Notes: generated by a model not told the origin, from the letters alone. Numbered from the stretch's first letter, positions 1 through 13,369 are shown. The stretch: 64,000 nucleotides of DNA from Corythucha ciliata (GCA_038030265.1 CM075943.1:59371971-59435970), one strand, 5' to 3'. Program-made: numbers and translations.

Positions 1-146
1 TTCCCTTTTATTTTTGTATTTCTTCCAAAATACTTCGATTTTTCCATCGAACATGTGAACAACCAAAGGGGAGAGGATTCTCAGCTTTCTTACAGCCCCT
101 CTTGGGTGAGGATGGAGGCGGGAAGTAGCTCACAACATTACTTTAC

Positions 147-209
147 CTACGAATGTGAAAACACGTCAAATGACGCCTACACGCTTTTGAAAACTCCCAA
201 ATTTGCATA
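147..209 (-). CDS. possible internal exon of the unidentified gene at 4.5 kb
   Basis: A 63-nt minus-strand segment begins after a good acceptor (pyrimidine-rich stretch ending in cctacag) and ends at a donor (AG followed by gtaaag). It has no stop in the frame MQIWEFSKACRR... and starts and ends in phase 2. That is the phase left open by the exon ending at 4476, so the two would join in frame. I recognise no domain. The intron between them would be about 4.3 kb of repeat. Any further exons lie beyond the left edge of the window. This rests only on splice signals and phase, so it is a weak call. Confidence 0.25.
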
Positions 210-349
210 CTGTAGGACGAGGAGTGAGGAAATTATTACGACGAAGGAGACCTTTTAATTTCATTACCAGCGTTTCATTTTGAAGGGTGGTGGTGGTGGG
301 GGAGTCCTTTCTAGTAGCGTACCAAGGTAGCGGTGAGGGGGGCAGACCG

Positions 350-3060
350 CTCCGGACACCCTGTCAGGCGGGGCCCCCGAAAATCTTAAATACGGAAAAA
401 TGAGGATTTTTAGGTTCATTCATGTAAAAAGGTTGGACTGCGATTTGGCTCCTTTTTACGAATTTCAGTTTATTCCGACCTGGAGAATATTACTTTACAA
501 GTGATATTATTATCAGCAATGTGTGGGCTAACTATTCGATTGAGTGCCCGAGAGTGCTATTCTGGTGGCTCAAATACACGGGAGGGAGGGAAATTCACGG
601 CTAAAATAGAGAAAATACACCGTCCCCGGTTTCGTTAGGTCCTTATAAGCGCGATATTGTTCTGATCCGCAATTTGCAACCGGCTGCCGCGGCAAAAACT
701 TAGGAAAAAGTGCTAATATTCGTTGCTATAACTGCGAAAAAGTGCTGATTCGTGGCCTCACGATGCAACTTCCAGACCGAAATTGAGAAAAAATCGTCGA
801 TTTGACGGCTATTGGGCCATTCCACGGCTAAAACGTAGAAATCAATGCAAACGTGTTATTTTTGGGCCAAGAACGTGGCTACGATTGAAAATACACGATA
901 CCAACTCAAGGTTGCACAATTAAAAAAAATCGTGGTTATTATTGCCAAAAACAACGCAAATTCGAGTTAAAAATTGGGCCAAAATGGCAAATTAACAACT
1001 CAAATGGCGAAAAATCGTTTGTTCGCATATAAAAAAAGATAATAGATAATTATGCTAATTCGCTAACGCTAATTCGAAAACGCTATTTCACAGCTGAAAT
1101 GGAGAAAAATCTCAAATTCGCGGATAGAGCTTAGGAAAAACGTTAATTAGCGATATGAAAATGATGAAAAATCAATAATTCGCGGCTCAAACTGAGAAAC
1201 AGCGCAAATCCGTAGAAACAAAAAAAAAAATGCTCATGCAGGGCTAAAATCTAAAAATCAACGCGGCTAAAATTGACAAAAATATTAATTAGCGCGGCCA
1301 GCATTAAGAAAAACACTAATTTTCAACTCAAAGAAAAATAGTGCTAGAGTGGAGAAATAGTGCTAATTCGCTGCTAAAAATGAAAAAATGGCTAATCTGC
1401 ATCAGCTGAAAATGAGGAAAACGCCAATTCGTGGCTAAAATGGAGGAAAATCGCCAATACAAACGACAGAATCCCAATCGCAGCGCTAACCCGTGGCAAC
1501 AATTGGGGAAAATCACTAAACCTTGAAGAAATTTACAAAACGCAAATACGTAGCTTCTGTTCGAGGCTAAAACTAAACAATAAAAGCTAATCCACAGCAA
1601 AAATTAGGGAAAAATGCCAATGCGGGACTGAAGTGTAAAAAAAAAATCGCAGCTAATATTGAAAAATTCACTAATTCGCCCGGCATAAATAAATTTAAAA
1701 AACTCTAGTTTTCATTCCAAATTGGGGGAAAGTGCTATTTTCGGCTAAAAATTGAGGAAAACGCCAATTCGTGGCTAAAATTAAGAAAATTCGCGAATTC
1801 ACAGGTCAGGAACTCTTCTACGCAGCTAAAATTGAAAAAAAAAACGCTAATTCGCGGCTAACATTGAGGAAAAAATTCGCGGATAAAGTGTGTTAGAATT
1901 TATAATTCCGCCTTCTCGCCATCAGAGGACAACTTTGTGGGCTAAAATTGAGATACACGGTAAATTCATGGTTATAAGTAAAATAAAAAACACTGATTCA
2001 CGGCTAGAACTGAGAAGAAGCGGTATCCTTTAGTTAAAATTAAAAAAACTATTGCTAGTGCGGTGCCAAAATATAAAAGAACCCGCTAACTTGCGGCTAA
2101 TATTGAGAAAACCAGTAATTATTCTGGCTAAAATAAAGAGAAAGGTTAATTTTCAGCATAAATTGAAACAAAAAGTGCTAATTCACTGTCAAAAATGAAG
2201 AATATTTGCCAATTTGCAGTTAGAATATCGGAAAACGCCAATTCGTGGGTAAAATCAACAAACTTCGCTAATTCACGGGTTAGAAATGGCTACTACACTG
2301 CTAAAATTACGAAAAAGCGCTAAATCACGGCTAAAACTGAGACAAATTTCCATTTGCGTCAAAAATTGGCAATACGCTAATTCGCGGCTTCTTCGAGCAA
2401 CTTTGAGGCTAAAATTGAGAAAAAGCGCCAATTTATGGCTATGAGTGAAAAAAACGCAAAATCGCGGCAAAACCTGAGGAAAAATCGCTAATCCGCAGCG
2501 TATGGTTATGGTGAACAAAAAAATGCTAATTTGTGGTAAACATTTAGCAAAAAACCGGTATTTTGCGGCTAATATTGAGTAATTTTCAGCTCAAACTGAG
2601 TAAAGTGCTAATTTCCGGGTCCCTGCTAAAAATAAAAAATCGCTAATTTGCAGCTAAAATCGTGGAAAACGCAAACTCGAGGAGGAAAGTTAAGAAACAT
2701 CGCTGATTCACAGGATAAAAAAATCTACTCTACTGCTAAAGTTGAGCAAAGCGCATATTTATGTGTATAAGGTGAGGGGACTACCCAGCTGTTGCTAATT
2801 TTTGGTGAAAAGCGCTAATTTACTGGTAAAGTTGACAAAAAGCACTCATTCACGGCTAAAATGGAGAAATTCTCGGTTTAAACTTGATGTAAGCGCTGTT
2901 TGACGGATAGGTTGTGGAAATAGCGGTAATTTACCAAAAATATATGGAAAAGGCCTTGGCTAAAATTAGGAAAAGACCTTGGAGGTTACCAATAGAGGTT
3001 TTTACGTATAGTTAGAGACTTTTAGGGGCTTCTTGAAGATTCCCGTTCTGGGCCTCGGGA
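350..3060. repeat. degenerate ~30-bp repeat block (family R1, forward), probably inside a mobile element
   Basis: From about 580 to 2990 the sequence is a degenerate array whose unit reads roughly gctaattcgcggctaaaatt followed by gagaaaaac. Individual units are diverged and of uneven length. The leading 250 bases (a GC-rich start with cggggcccccg, then a stretch containing ttggctcctttt and gcgctattctg-like words) recur before the similar array at 19.6-21.1 kb, so array and flank probably spread as one element. The right end is GC-rich (gggcctcgggacgtgtagct). The small open frames here are chance products of the repeat. Confidence 0.6.
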
Positions 3061-4475
3061 CGTGTAGCTGCGCCTGTGGTCCTTTCAACACCACAACCAC
3101 CGCATGTTTTGTACAACTTATTCTGCGTTAAAAGGTCAGTGGTGAGTCCGCGGGGAAAACGATAAAAGGGGGGATATTTCCTCATTCTAAATCAGGGGAA
3201 CAAGGGAATAAAAATAGGAAGCGGAGTCGCCTGTTCTCACAGAAAAAACAGGCGACAACGTCTGTGAGAAGGTATAGAGAGGATGGCTAGCCGGCCAGCC
3301 ACCTAGACCTCATGGTCAGACCTGACCTAACCAACAGGTTCAGGCGTGATTGTGAAAAAAGGTATTTTATGGAGAATGAACAGTGTTCGTCGGGGAGGGG
3401 GCGGGGGATATTACCAGTACCAGTCGGGTCTTACCCTCTCGCACTTCCCTCCTGTACTTCACGGCTACCGTCCGACTCCTTTGCATCGGACATACTCGTA
3501 AAACTTCAAAAGTTCCTGCCCCACGAGCTATTGTCCAGACGGCTGGAGATAAAAATTTGCCTTAAGCAACTTGTTTTAAGGCGGTCTAGGTCTAAGACCG
3601 AATGTTTATGTCTCGTAACGAAATAGCCAGCACTGCCCAATTGCGATGTGCGGCTAATCTAAATGCCCAGTTTTCACGCTGCGCGTTTAAATCGACTGTT
3701 TCTAGATCGAATTGTGAATTTATGTTGGAATACGTTCATTACAGAGGAGAAAAGTCGGTCTCTGACGCTGGAATGCCGTTGAACAAATTAAATATTTTTG
3801 TTTTGGGCTATATTGCCCGCTTTTTGAGTATAAAAACCTCAAGTTGCCGGGCGAGGAAACACCATTCCCACGATGACTAACGTAAGCTAACACCCCCCCC
3901 CCCATATAAAATGTGGGAATTCGACCCCCAAAATGTACAACCTGTAAATACGAGCAACACTCGGAACATGTTAGAAATATTGGGGGGGGGGTACTCCCTA
4001 GCGAAGTAGCTAAATAAAATTGAATATGTACTAACGTAAAAAATTAAATAGGAACCAGATTACCATGAAAAAAGGTTATCTTGGATCAAATTAACGAAAT
4101 GTTTATGATGCAATTTCAAACATTGTTCACAGACCTGTTCCAGTTTTAACAGACACATTTATTTAAATTTTGGAACCCGCATCTTTCGTGACCCCCCCCC
4201 CCTCCTTGTTTGACCTTCTGAAATCTTTCTCTTCTCTTAATTCGAAAGAGCTTGGATTACCATACTTTTTCAAGGTTTTCAAGTCAAAGACGAAGCCACC
4301 AAGAAGCATGTTTCTTTCACTTCAATGGAACTTGACACAACGTATTGGCTTCCGCCCAACTTTTTGTCATTTTAAAAATGCTACGATACGCTTCTCTATA
4401 CACCGGGCATGGTTTTCAACGATTTTTTAAAAATTTCTCTGTCTAAAAAAAAAAGGCGCTCCAGAAATGACTTAC
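3061..4475. other. no recognisable gene; mixed sequence with homopolymer C/G tracts
   Basis: The open frames on both strands are short and resemble nothing known to me. C or G runs of 9-10 occur near 3893, 3985 and 4193. A small dyad (ggtctaggtctaagacc) lies near 3584. If the exon at 4476-4657 continues left, this stretch is intron. Confidence 0.4.
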
Positions 4476-4657
4476 CGCAGTCTTTTCCGACGTTCAGCAA
4501 GGCCAAACAAGTTGGTGTACGAAGCGTGATTGTTTGTAATGAGCTCCGAAGAGTCTGGAAATACGTCTTGCATTTCATCGCCCGGTGACAAATCATCGCC
4601 GTCATCGCCCACGATGAAATTCACCGGTTCCTCCCTCTGTCCAGCCTCCTGTTCCAT
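4476..4657 (-). CDS. 5' coding exon of an unidentified gene
   Basis: An ATG at 4657 opens a 182-nt minus-strand reading frame that ends in phase 2 at a strong donor (CTGCG followed by gtaagtc). Upstream, an acceptor (tttttccag) places the exon start near 4665, so a short 5' UTR precedes the ATG. The encoded 60 residues start MEQEAGQREEP. They are acidic in the middle (GDDGDDLSPGDE) and end in a basic run (ERRKRLR). This composition is typical of a disordered N-terminus of a nuclear or regulatory protein, but I recognise no family. One candidate downstream exon is at 147-209; other coding exons are not found or lie outside the window. The exon is credible from its splice sites and codon pattern; its function is unknown. 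Confidence 0.5.
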
Positions 4658-4736
4658 CGCTGAATCTGGAAAAATCCACCACAGAGCATAAGAAAAAAAT
4701 CGCCAGTACATGAAAGAAGCTCGAGGGAGATAGAAT

Positions 4737-4756
4737 AGAGAGAGAGAGAGAGAGAG
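4737..4756. repeat. (GA)n microsatellite
   Basis: About ten GA dinucleotides lie in the presumed 5' UTR intron of the unidentified gene. Confidence 0.9.
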
Positions 4757-4873
4757 TGAAAAAAAAAGCCGTCGTACTGTCGTCAAAAAGTTTCAAAAAA
4801 TTCAAAATCGGTTCCATAATTCACAGCGCATTGCACTTAACCGCCACAATGAGAGGAGACGCGAACAACTTAC

Positions 4874-5180
4874 CTAGCGCCTCGTTAAAGAGCTCTGGAA
4901 GAACTAAATAACGAGCAAAGGCGGCGAAGGGGAAGGAAAAAAATTATGTAAATAATGTTTTTTAAAAAAATTGAAAAAAAGAACTTGAGCAGCGCGGAGA
5001 AGAAGAAGAATAAAAAAAAATATCCGCAAAAAACTATATCAAGGTTTCCTTACTGCACAAGGCTAAAACCCCAGCAAAAAGAAGAACCCCGTCGATAACG
5101 GAACACGGCCCGGAGCGCGTGAACACGCGAACAGGCAATGACAACAAATCTGACAGATATTTTTATGAATTAAACGGCAA
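4874..5180 (-). promoter_or_regulatory. possible 5' non-coding exon and promoter area of the unidentified gene
   Basis: On the minus strand a donor-like sequence (GCTAG followed by gtaagttg) ends at 4874. It lies 0.2 kb upstream of the coding exon at 4657. Sequence above it is relatively CpG-rich for this window (cggcccggagcgcgtgaa), as expected near a transcription start. The upstream boundary of the exon cannot be set. Confidence 0.3.
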
Positions 5181-6975
5181 CGCTATGCGATCACACTCCT
5201 ACAGCTCGGAAATGCAGTACTACTGTCCGGCATTACAGGTGTGACTTTCGAACGTTTTTTTAATGGACTTGTCGTACCAACAGGTCGACAAGTTTCTTAC
5301 GGACCGAAAGAAGTGGTTAATTCAGTTAACTTTCTGAACACATGTTCCTAGAACCATCTGGAAATTTGGGCCCTCAGGGTCCGTTAGAAACTTGTTTTGG
5401 AGTCTATAGGCAATGTGAAAATGGATAGATCGTGTCTCCATTGTTTTTTTTTTTTGTTGCTTCAAGGGTCACTGTGATTTTACGCACTTGCGAAGAAAAG
5501 ATCCAGGGAAGGAGGAGTGGGACTGGGAATCAAATTCTGTTTACTACTTATGTAGAAACACATACATATTGTAACACAGGCGCAACAATTATGCGTGTAA
5601 TGCTAAGTTTTTGCTCGGTTATTCATAATTAAATAGATTTAATAATGAAGTTCGTAAGGGAAATAAAAAATGTTCTCATGGCTTATTAGAATCGGTTATT
5701 TAAAGCATAAAATAAATAGTCATGAATTTGAAATGCGCCCCTATAGAACATACAAAAGACCCACTGTTTTGCGCGTCGTCCCCCACCCCGAATTACAAAT
5801 TTTCAAGGGACCCCCTTAGCACCACTTTAACAAATAAAAAGCCCCAGAGATCCTGGAATTGCCCGGATGCTGTACTCATTTTGATCGTGATCAAAGGGAA
5901 TGGGAGGTGAGGCTTTTTGCGAAACATTGTAAATTTGGCGTAGAACCACGGGAAAAGTGATCGTTTAACCAAAAAACTACTGGAGGTGTTCAGCATAAGG
6001 GAGCTTGGAGAGGGGAAGGGGGTGAGAGTCCCCGTAGCAGCAGCGATCAATTATACCGGCAGTTTTTTGGCTGCTTCAGCCCATTTTCGCCCGCTTTAAG
6101 GGGCGCTGACGCCTTCTCACGTGTGTTTTGGCCGAGACCAGCTGCAGTGTCCGGCCCTAAAAATTGCCCGCTTGACGATTCGATTTTAGTCAAAGTTTAA
6201 AATTGAACGAGACTGCATCATTATCTGAGGGTTTCACGACTCACGACGCGGTGAATCTGAAAATCCAAACGATGACACTTTACGGATCAGACGAACTGTT
6301 GAAAGGGCTCTTCCAGTGATTCCAGCGCTTTTGGCCGTTATGGACCGTTTTCGGGGACGACGGATACGCGCAGTTAACAAACAGCCTTGAAGACCAATTG
6401 AAGAGCCTGATCTACCCATGCAGACCTCAATAATTGTCCACCCTGAATTCGAGAAAATTGACCAAAATCAACGGCTTCACAAATCGCTCATTCTCTCTCC
6501 CCCTGCACCACATTTAAGGGTGCTGTCGCCATCTTCAGTGCATTTTAGCCGGGATTGACCGTTGTCCGAGGGACTCAAACGAGAACTTCCGAATTCTTCG
6601 ATTTCAACACGTTCAACTCAACCGCCCCTGAGGAGTGACGAGATAACGGAGGCGGCCAATCCTCAACTTGAGTGAAAGATTTAAAAGTCGCGTCGAGCTC
6701 AAATCGAAACTTTTTGGTAAAACTACCCCCCCCCCCCCATCGCACACTTGACCGCCAGGACGATTTTTGTAGTACTGAACGAAATTGCACGCCCCGAAAT
6801 TGGATCGCTTTCAGGGGTCGCAAGAATTTTCTCTCGGCTGCGAAATCTACAGCCCCGAAGTCTCAGGAAGAGCTTCAACGTAGGTGGGAACGTTCTGGAG
6901 TGGATAAAATGTGCCGAATTCAGTGACAAGGCTCCTAATTCCTAGATACTAATTTTCTATCCTAAAATCCTTAAA
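5181..6975. other. intergenic or unknown; no supportable gene
   Basis: The short open frames on both strands overlap one another and look non-coding. A run of about 14 C lies near 6727. A few words resemble the dispersed R3 repeats. Nothing else stands out. Confidence 0.4.
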
Positions 6976-6979
6976 GCAA

Positions 6980-7240
6980 CTTCACTACAGAAATTGAGAA
7001 AAGTGCTAATTCGCGGCCAACATTGAGGAAAAGCACAAAATCTCAAGTTTAGTTTAGTTCTTACGCGGCTAAAATCGATAAAGCTCGCTGAATGTCCCAT
7101 TTTAGGGCGAATAGAGTAAAAAGCGCCAATTTGCGTTTTAATAATTGAGACAAAGCGCTCGCTTGCGACTAAAACTTAAGAAATTACGCTCGTTCGTGAC
7201 TGAAATTGAGGAATTGCCCGTATCGAAAAACCCCTACTAA
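6980..7240. repeat. small R1 ~30-bp degenerate array (forward)
   Basis: The sequence contains several copies of the unit gctaattcgcggc plus attgag(g)aaaa. It is the same family as the block at 0.58-2.99 kb, isolated in otherwise unrelated sequence. Confidence 0.5.
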
Positions 7241-8310
7241 TCGCGGTTTCGTCCGTTTTGCCTATAATTTGGGCGTTCTTTCCAAAACTATACCGCGATT
7301 AAGTGAACGATTTTTAGGATAATTTTTTAAGGTCCCAGACAAAATAACCCAAAGGTCACCCTTCGGTGCGCTGTAAATGGTTGTTTTACACCACCTGAAT
7401 GGAAACCGTTAGTGCAGTTGGCTGCTTTAGACAGTTACTTGACTATAACAGAGAAGTCACGGAGGAAAGAAGTGACCATTAGCGTAGACGAATAATCAGT
7501 TTCGTCGCCAAGTCGAACCAACGGGAAGCTTCAGTGCTGGCGTCTTCTTTGGAGCATCAACCCCTTCCCCCCAACCACCACCACCCACCTAGGGGCATTA
7601 ACTTTTTGTTTATCAACGTCTAGAATCAATTCATCAGGCCTTTTCAAGAACCCGAAGAAATGTCCCGTTTCCCCCACCCACTTGAAAGCAACAGGAGGGG
7701 GTATCACCGTTCCTACTCAAGGACCCCTAGAAATCAAGACTGATTTTTGATTTCTATATCCATACCTTCTAACAAGGTGAAACGAGGTAGAAGGGGTGGG
7801 AAGATCGTTACATCGCGCAAGGTGATCAAGTAATTGCGCGCATTTATTTTTTGTTAAACATAGAAAAAAAGGACACTGGTAGAAAAATAAGAGAAAACAT
7901 GAAATATTGATCATTTTCGGAGAAAATACGTCTTCCTAGCCATTGCTACGCTTAAAACTTAGCTATAGGCTTCCTAAGGTGATGGCTTAAACGAGACGTT
8001 TATAAGTAACCGTTTAACTAATTTAGGCGACAAACTCGAGTTAATAACCGGAAAAATGGCATTCGTCGACGTCAAATTAACTGAACACGTGCGTGGGCGC
8101 ATACAAAAAAATACGGGACGGGCGAAAAATGGTTCACAATTGGACAAAACAATAAAAACTAATCAAAAATAAAAGAGTCACTTACGAAAAACTGACCGAA
8201 ACCAATCAAATGGCCACCGAAAGACGGACAACATACACGGTCAAAGGCAGGAACCACAATAATGCTTATTCATGACAGGCGTCCTTGTCTAATAGATTCG
8301 TTAATTCAGT

Positions 8311-9315
8311 TCATTTCCATACGATCGACGTCGCGATTAGTCGTATTTGTCTGAAACTAAATACAATATGATTCGATGGGCTACCTTATTTTCGATAACA
8401 TCTCGCGATTAAATTCATCGCGATAGTCATAGAAATGATCCTTGGCCCCTAAATCGCTGAAAAGACATTGGAGGAACGTAACAAAAACTCGAATCAACCG
8501 GTGGTTCTCTGTTCTACCCACAATTAAGTAGAAAACTGTGATTACCCCCGCCCAGGAAATAAAATACCCTTTGAAAAATACAATTTGACACGAGGAAGAA
8601 TTCGGTTCTCCGGGACTGGCTTGCACCTGGTTTATCCTTCTTAGGCTGAATGATTAATTTGAGGTAATGTAGCACGACATTTAGGGGAAAGGGGGTCCTT
8701 TGCTAATATTTAAAACAAAAAAATTCATCAACTGAATACACACCGGTCCACCATTGAGACCATACCAGCATGTGTTCTCAGTTTTTTAGTGTTTTTTTCC
8801 TCGAATTCCGTCTAAATAATTGGTTTAAAGCCCCTTACCTTCTATATGAAACTTCGCGACGCACACTGTCCGAGGGCGACAAAACCGTTAACACCCCCCA
8901 CACCACCCACCACTCACGCTCACTATTTTTTGTTTATGAGACACGGATGTTCGCCGTCGGTAATTAAAGATAAGTGAGAGAAACTAACTTATGGGGCACT
9001 TCTTCAATGTTTTATCTAATTCGATACACGAACAGTGGTATTTTTTTTTAACACGTACACGCACGTATTTATTCGAAATAAAACGCTTTTGATGACGACA
9101 AAGGCTCTATTAATAATCAGCGTATTACGAGCTTCAGCATTCCCATAATTAAATAAACGCATCAATCGCATCAAAGGATAGACACAAGTAAAAAAAAAAA
9201 GACCAACGGAAAATGAAAAGAGCCTCGTTGGGGGACGCGAATGATCAAAGACGAAACTCACGCCAAATTCTCAAATGCCAACAATAGAAGTACGCGATTT
9301 CTATCGAACGCGCGA
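8311..9315 (-). CDS. possible 3' part of an unidentified gene (five small exons)
   Basis: Five minus-strand segments form a chain that stays open and in phase: 9262-9315, 8839-8865, 8568-8645, 8385-8456 and 8311-8350 (stop TGA at 8311). Each is bounded by AG and GT, and every junction is phase 2. The fourth segment reads convincingly as protein (GAKDHFYDYRDEFNREMLSK). The third contains NQVQASPGEPNSSSC. The chain gives about 89 residues of C-terminal sequence with no start codon, so any 5' exons would lie above 9.3 kb. I do not recognise the protein. The exons are short and the call rests on splice signals and frame only, so chance assembly is possible. Confidence 0.3.
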
Positions 9316-10680
9316 CTAGGTCAATGAGCTTTTTACATTGTCACGGTCTCCGCATCGGAATTTTATTATAAACGCTTCCTGTTCGATTGACGGTCATTAA
9401 CAAAAAACTTTTCTTCAAACGGATTTTAAATGAAGGCAAATACTCAAGTACAAGCCAAAAAGGGTTAAGAGTTTGTAACCTCTGCCTCAGATCAAGGTTG
9501 GATAAACTGAATTTTATTGCTTGAACAATTAATAAAAGTGATGTGAATCGCCTTTAAGAAATGGAACTGATACGAAAAAATGATTTTTTAAATTTTATTC
9601 TTCACATCAAAAACGCTCAAACGCAAACACGCTACGACTGATTTTCATTATATTCACGTGAACATGTGAATTAATGAATGGATGCTCTCTGCTCTATACA
9701 CAAGTGTGAAAGGAGAGATGAGACGTCCACGAGCTCGTTCAAGTGGTCATTTAAAAGGATAAAAGGGGCTGGGGAGAGGGGAGAGATCGCATAATATGAT
9801 TGAATAATCGACAAGATTACAATAGACCATAGTCAGGACAAGGAACTGACGATTTTACCACGAATCTCATTTGACACGATCCGATGAGTTCCCCTCGCCC
9901 AACTCACTCCTACGACTGGTCACTTTTCCAGTTTTCTGAGTTCCCACGAATATTTTCTGGAAATTCAATAGACCGCCAGCCGTCCAACAGATCGCCATGG
10001 GCTTGGTATTGACATCCCCTTTTCTCCTTCGGCATACAACCGTCAAATCTAATTGCAGAATCATAAAGCTGATCGTTCAATTCTTTCTAAACTGACTGAC
10101 TGTTTTTTCCTGTTTCGCAGAACCATTTCTAGTCAAAAACTGAAAATTCAACCGGAACGAATAGAAATGCAGCCTCAAAAACTGGACACTGGGATCATGC
10201 TAAACTGGGAGCTCTGTAGCTCTAGCAGTTCAAAAAAACGATAATAATAGAAATCATTTTTTTTTTAAATTTTAAGAGCCTTACAATTTTAGCTTAAATT
10301 GAAGCTGATCGAATTTACTACAACCTCGTCTCTCAGAACGTTCTCGGCAGGGTCGTAACCAGCCCTTGGGCCTTTGGGAGGGCTGCAGCTTGAAGTGGGA
10401 AGTCAAGTAGGCTTATATTCGGGGATGAGTCCCCAGAAAAAGAACTCGGTAGCTCATCAATTATAATGCGAGTTAAATCGACGTGGGAAATCGTCAATTC
10501 GACCCCAGAAACTGAATTAGCACAGTTAAAGGGTCGTGAACCGTCGAACCCTAATATTCCTGCTGTATAACTGTCTTTTTTGCATTCTATTTCGGAATAT
10601 CCGTCAAATATCGGCCAATCCCCCCCCCCCAGAAAGTGATATTTTAGGAATAGAACTTGGAATTCTGGTCTCCTGTGATG
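9316..10680. other. no clear gene; partly R3-like repeat
   Basis: 9.42-9.78 kb is AT-rich and featureless. From about 10.06 to 10.64 kb there are diverged units of the form aaactgaaaattcaaccgg and cgtcaattcgaccccagaaa, the R3 type seen again inside WEE1 and VPS50. The frame at 9867-10064 on the minus strand is open but has no supporting splice context. Confidence 0.35.
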
Positions 10681-10689
10681 GCAACTGCG

Positions 10690-12085
10690 GTATTTTAGTA
10701 GTGGCGTAGGTAGGGATTTGTCCTGGGGGGGGGGGTCGGATTGAAATCTTGTAAGGGCGAGGGGAGGGGGGTAAGTTCACATTTTAGTCATTATTCCACC
10801 CACCCAGCACACTCTTGAATTTGGACATCTTGCTGGCCTCACCATAGCCTCAATCTCTCAGTTAGCGACGATTTTTGGGCTCTACTCGCAAATGAGCGCT
10901 TTTTTGGCCGAGTTCTTCTCAATTTCAGCCGCAGATTAGCGGTTTTGCCCCATCCCCTCCCAAAGCCATGAATTGGCGCTTTTTCTCAACTTTAGCAGCA
11001 AAGTATCGTTTTTATCCCGTGAGCGATGTTTCCTAATTATCCACGAGTTTTGGCGTTTTCCTCAATTTTAGCAGCATATTACCAATTTTTTAAATTGTTT
11101 TACCAGGGATTAGCACTTTTCTCAGTTTTAGCTGGAAATTAACGTTTTTCTCAAGTGTTTTCCACAAGATTAGCCGCAAAATAGGGGGACTTTTCACGAA
11201 TTAGGATTCTTTTGGTTTACCATACGCAATGCATGAGCGATTTTTCTCACTCCCGCGAACTAGCGGTTCCTCGCCTATTGCCATAAATTGGCGCTTTTTT
11301 TCAATTTCAGCCTGAAAAGTTGCCTTCAGAATCCGCAAATTGGCGTACATTCAGTTTTTGGCGCAAATTAGAATTTTTCTCAATTTCAACCACGAATTAT
11401 AATTGTAGCGGCGAATTTTCTCAATTTCAGTCACAAATTGGCGTTTGGCGCAATTTTAGCTGTAAATTGGCGATTTTTTCCATTTTTAGCCGCAAATTAG
11501 CAATTTTCTCAATTTTTAGGCTTAAAATTAACCTTTCTCTTAATTTTGGCCAGGCTGATTATTTTATTTTCTAAATACTACCCGCAAATTAACGGTTTTT
11601 CACGTTTTACCACCGCATTAGCAAAACTACATAACTTTTATAGGTATAGATTATTGCTTCTTTTCAATTCTAGCCGTGAATTAGCGTATTTTTTAACATT
11701 ATACTATAGCCGAGCATGAATTTGCCATTCTTCTGAATTTTAGCCACAAAAATGCCTTCAGAAGGTGCGAATTTAAATTATAAATGTAATTTTTTTTTCA
11801 AACCTTTTTCAAACCAAAAAATTTACATCTATCCATTCATTTTTGTCAAAAAACCATCATTTTTAAATTATAAATTTCACGACATTCGAGAATTAGTGAT
11901 GTTTCTCAATTTTAGCAGCGAATTTTCGCTTTTTCTAAATTTTTGCAGCGAATTTTTGCTTTTTCTAAATTTTAGCAGAGTGGTAGCGTTCCCAACCTGT
12001 GCATTACCTACCGAGTTTTGTCAATTTTTGCCAAGAATTGGCGTTTGACTCAATTTAAGCTGCAAATTAGCAATTTTTTCCATTT
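10690..12085. repeat. R1 array in reverse orientation, copy 1 of a ~1.4-kb duplicated block
   Basis: The block starts with agtggcgtaggtaggg, a G-tract and about 150 bases of non-repetitive leader, then runs into reversed R1 units (ttttctcaattttagccgcg plus aattagcg). The same leader followed by the same succession of units recurs at 35.6-37.0 kb with scattered differences. The two are therefore copies of one longer unit, not independently grown arrays. Confidence 0.65.
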
Positions 12086-12870
12086 TACTTCCATGTTCCC
12101 GTGGGGAAGGAAGTTTGGTAATGGCAAAAAAAAAAAAGCCAGATTCGTGTTCCTGGACCCCGAAAAGGCCTAAATCTCAATTTTCAGTATTTCAGTATGG
12201 CGTCTGTCGTCCGTCCGTCGTCCACTTTTTTCTCGACAGATCTGGACGAGTGATGGCTCAAAAGTTGTGTCTTCATCTCTTGATGTACACAGTAAAATTT
12301 GAAAATGATTGGTTGAGCGATTTGGAAGATATTATAACAAATGTGTTCGAAGTAAAAACGGTTGGACCTTTATAATTCCAAGAGAATATTATAAAATTTG
12401 ATGATCGATCGCTCAAAATCGTCATCTAGGTTCCTAGAAGTCCAATTTCCTCTCATGATGGCTTAAAATGACCACAACAAAATTCCCCATCGATGAACTG
12501 GCAATTTTTTTAAAATTCAATTTGGTTATTTTTAAATTAATTTTTTAAACAAATTGATGAGAACGAATTTGAAGATTCGTTTCTCTTCGATTATTTTGAG
12601 TTTTAGCGAGTGTCTTATTGATCAAATTGTGTCCATTATTTCATTCATTGATCGTGTTGAATATTTAAAATTGATAGTTGCCGTTAAAAAGAACTATATT
12701 AAGCTACACAATATTATTCGTCACGTCGTTAGAATTTGTGTGTTCACATTTTTTGTGTGTTGTTATTTATTTATTTATTTATTTTGTAAGTTGCATCAAT
12801 CGTTGACATGGGATGAATATTGAGAGACATAGAGCTCTTTCCAGCAAATTTTAGAACTTTGGCATTTTTC
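12086..12870. other. AT-rich stretch without a gene
   Basis: Low-complexity AT-rich sequence including a short (TTTA)n run near 12765. The open frames are short and unconvincing. Confidence 0.4.
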
Positions 12871-13369
12871 AACGGTTCAATATCATTGCTCAATTTCATG
12901 GCTTCAATGAAATTGAAACGTGTAAACATCTTTTCCATGAACTTGCTCCATCAAATGTACTTTTCATGGCGCAATGTCATGGAAAGGGTCAATTAGGGTC
13001 TGTCTAAAACGCGATCTGCAGATCTGCAAGATTAACACCTCGCATCTGCAGATCTGCAGATTAACACCCCAAATCTGCAGATTAACACCTCGCACCTGCA
13101 GATCTGCAGATTAACACCCCAAATCTGCAGATTAACACCTAAAATTCCGTAATTCAACGAAAATGAGACTGCAATTGAAAAATAAAGTTAAAGTAGACCA
13201 ATAATAGGCACAACATTACCGATCATATTTTAATATGACAATAATGAAGCGACACACTCGAACAATCACTTTTACTTCATTCGCTCAGACTTCAATTGCA
13301 TGCAACAGCCAATCATACCATTTACAAAAATTTGCTTAAATTTTGACGCTTCCATGTAAATACAACAGG

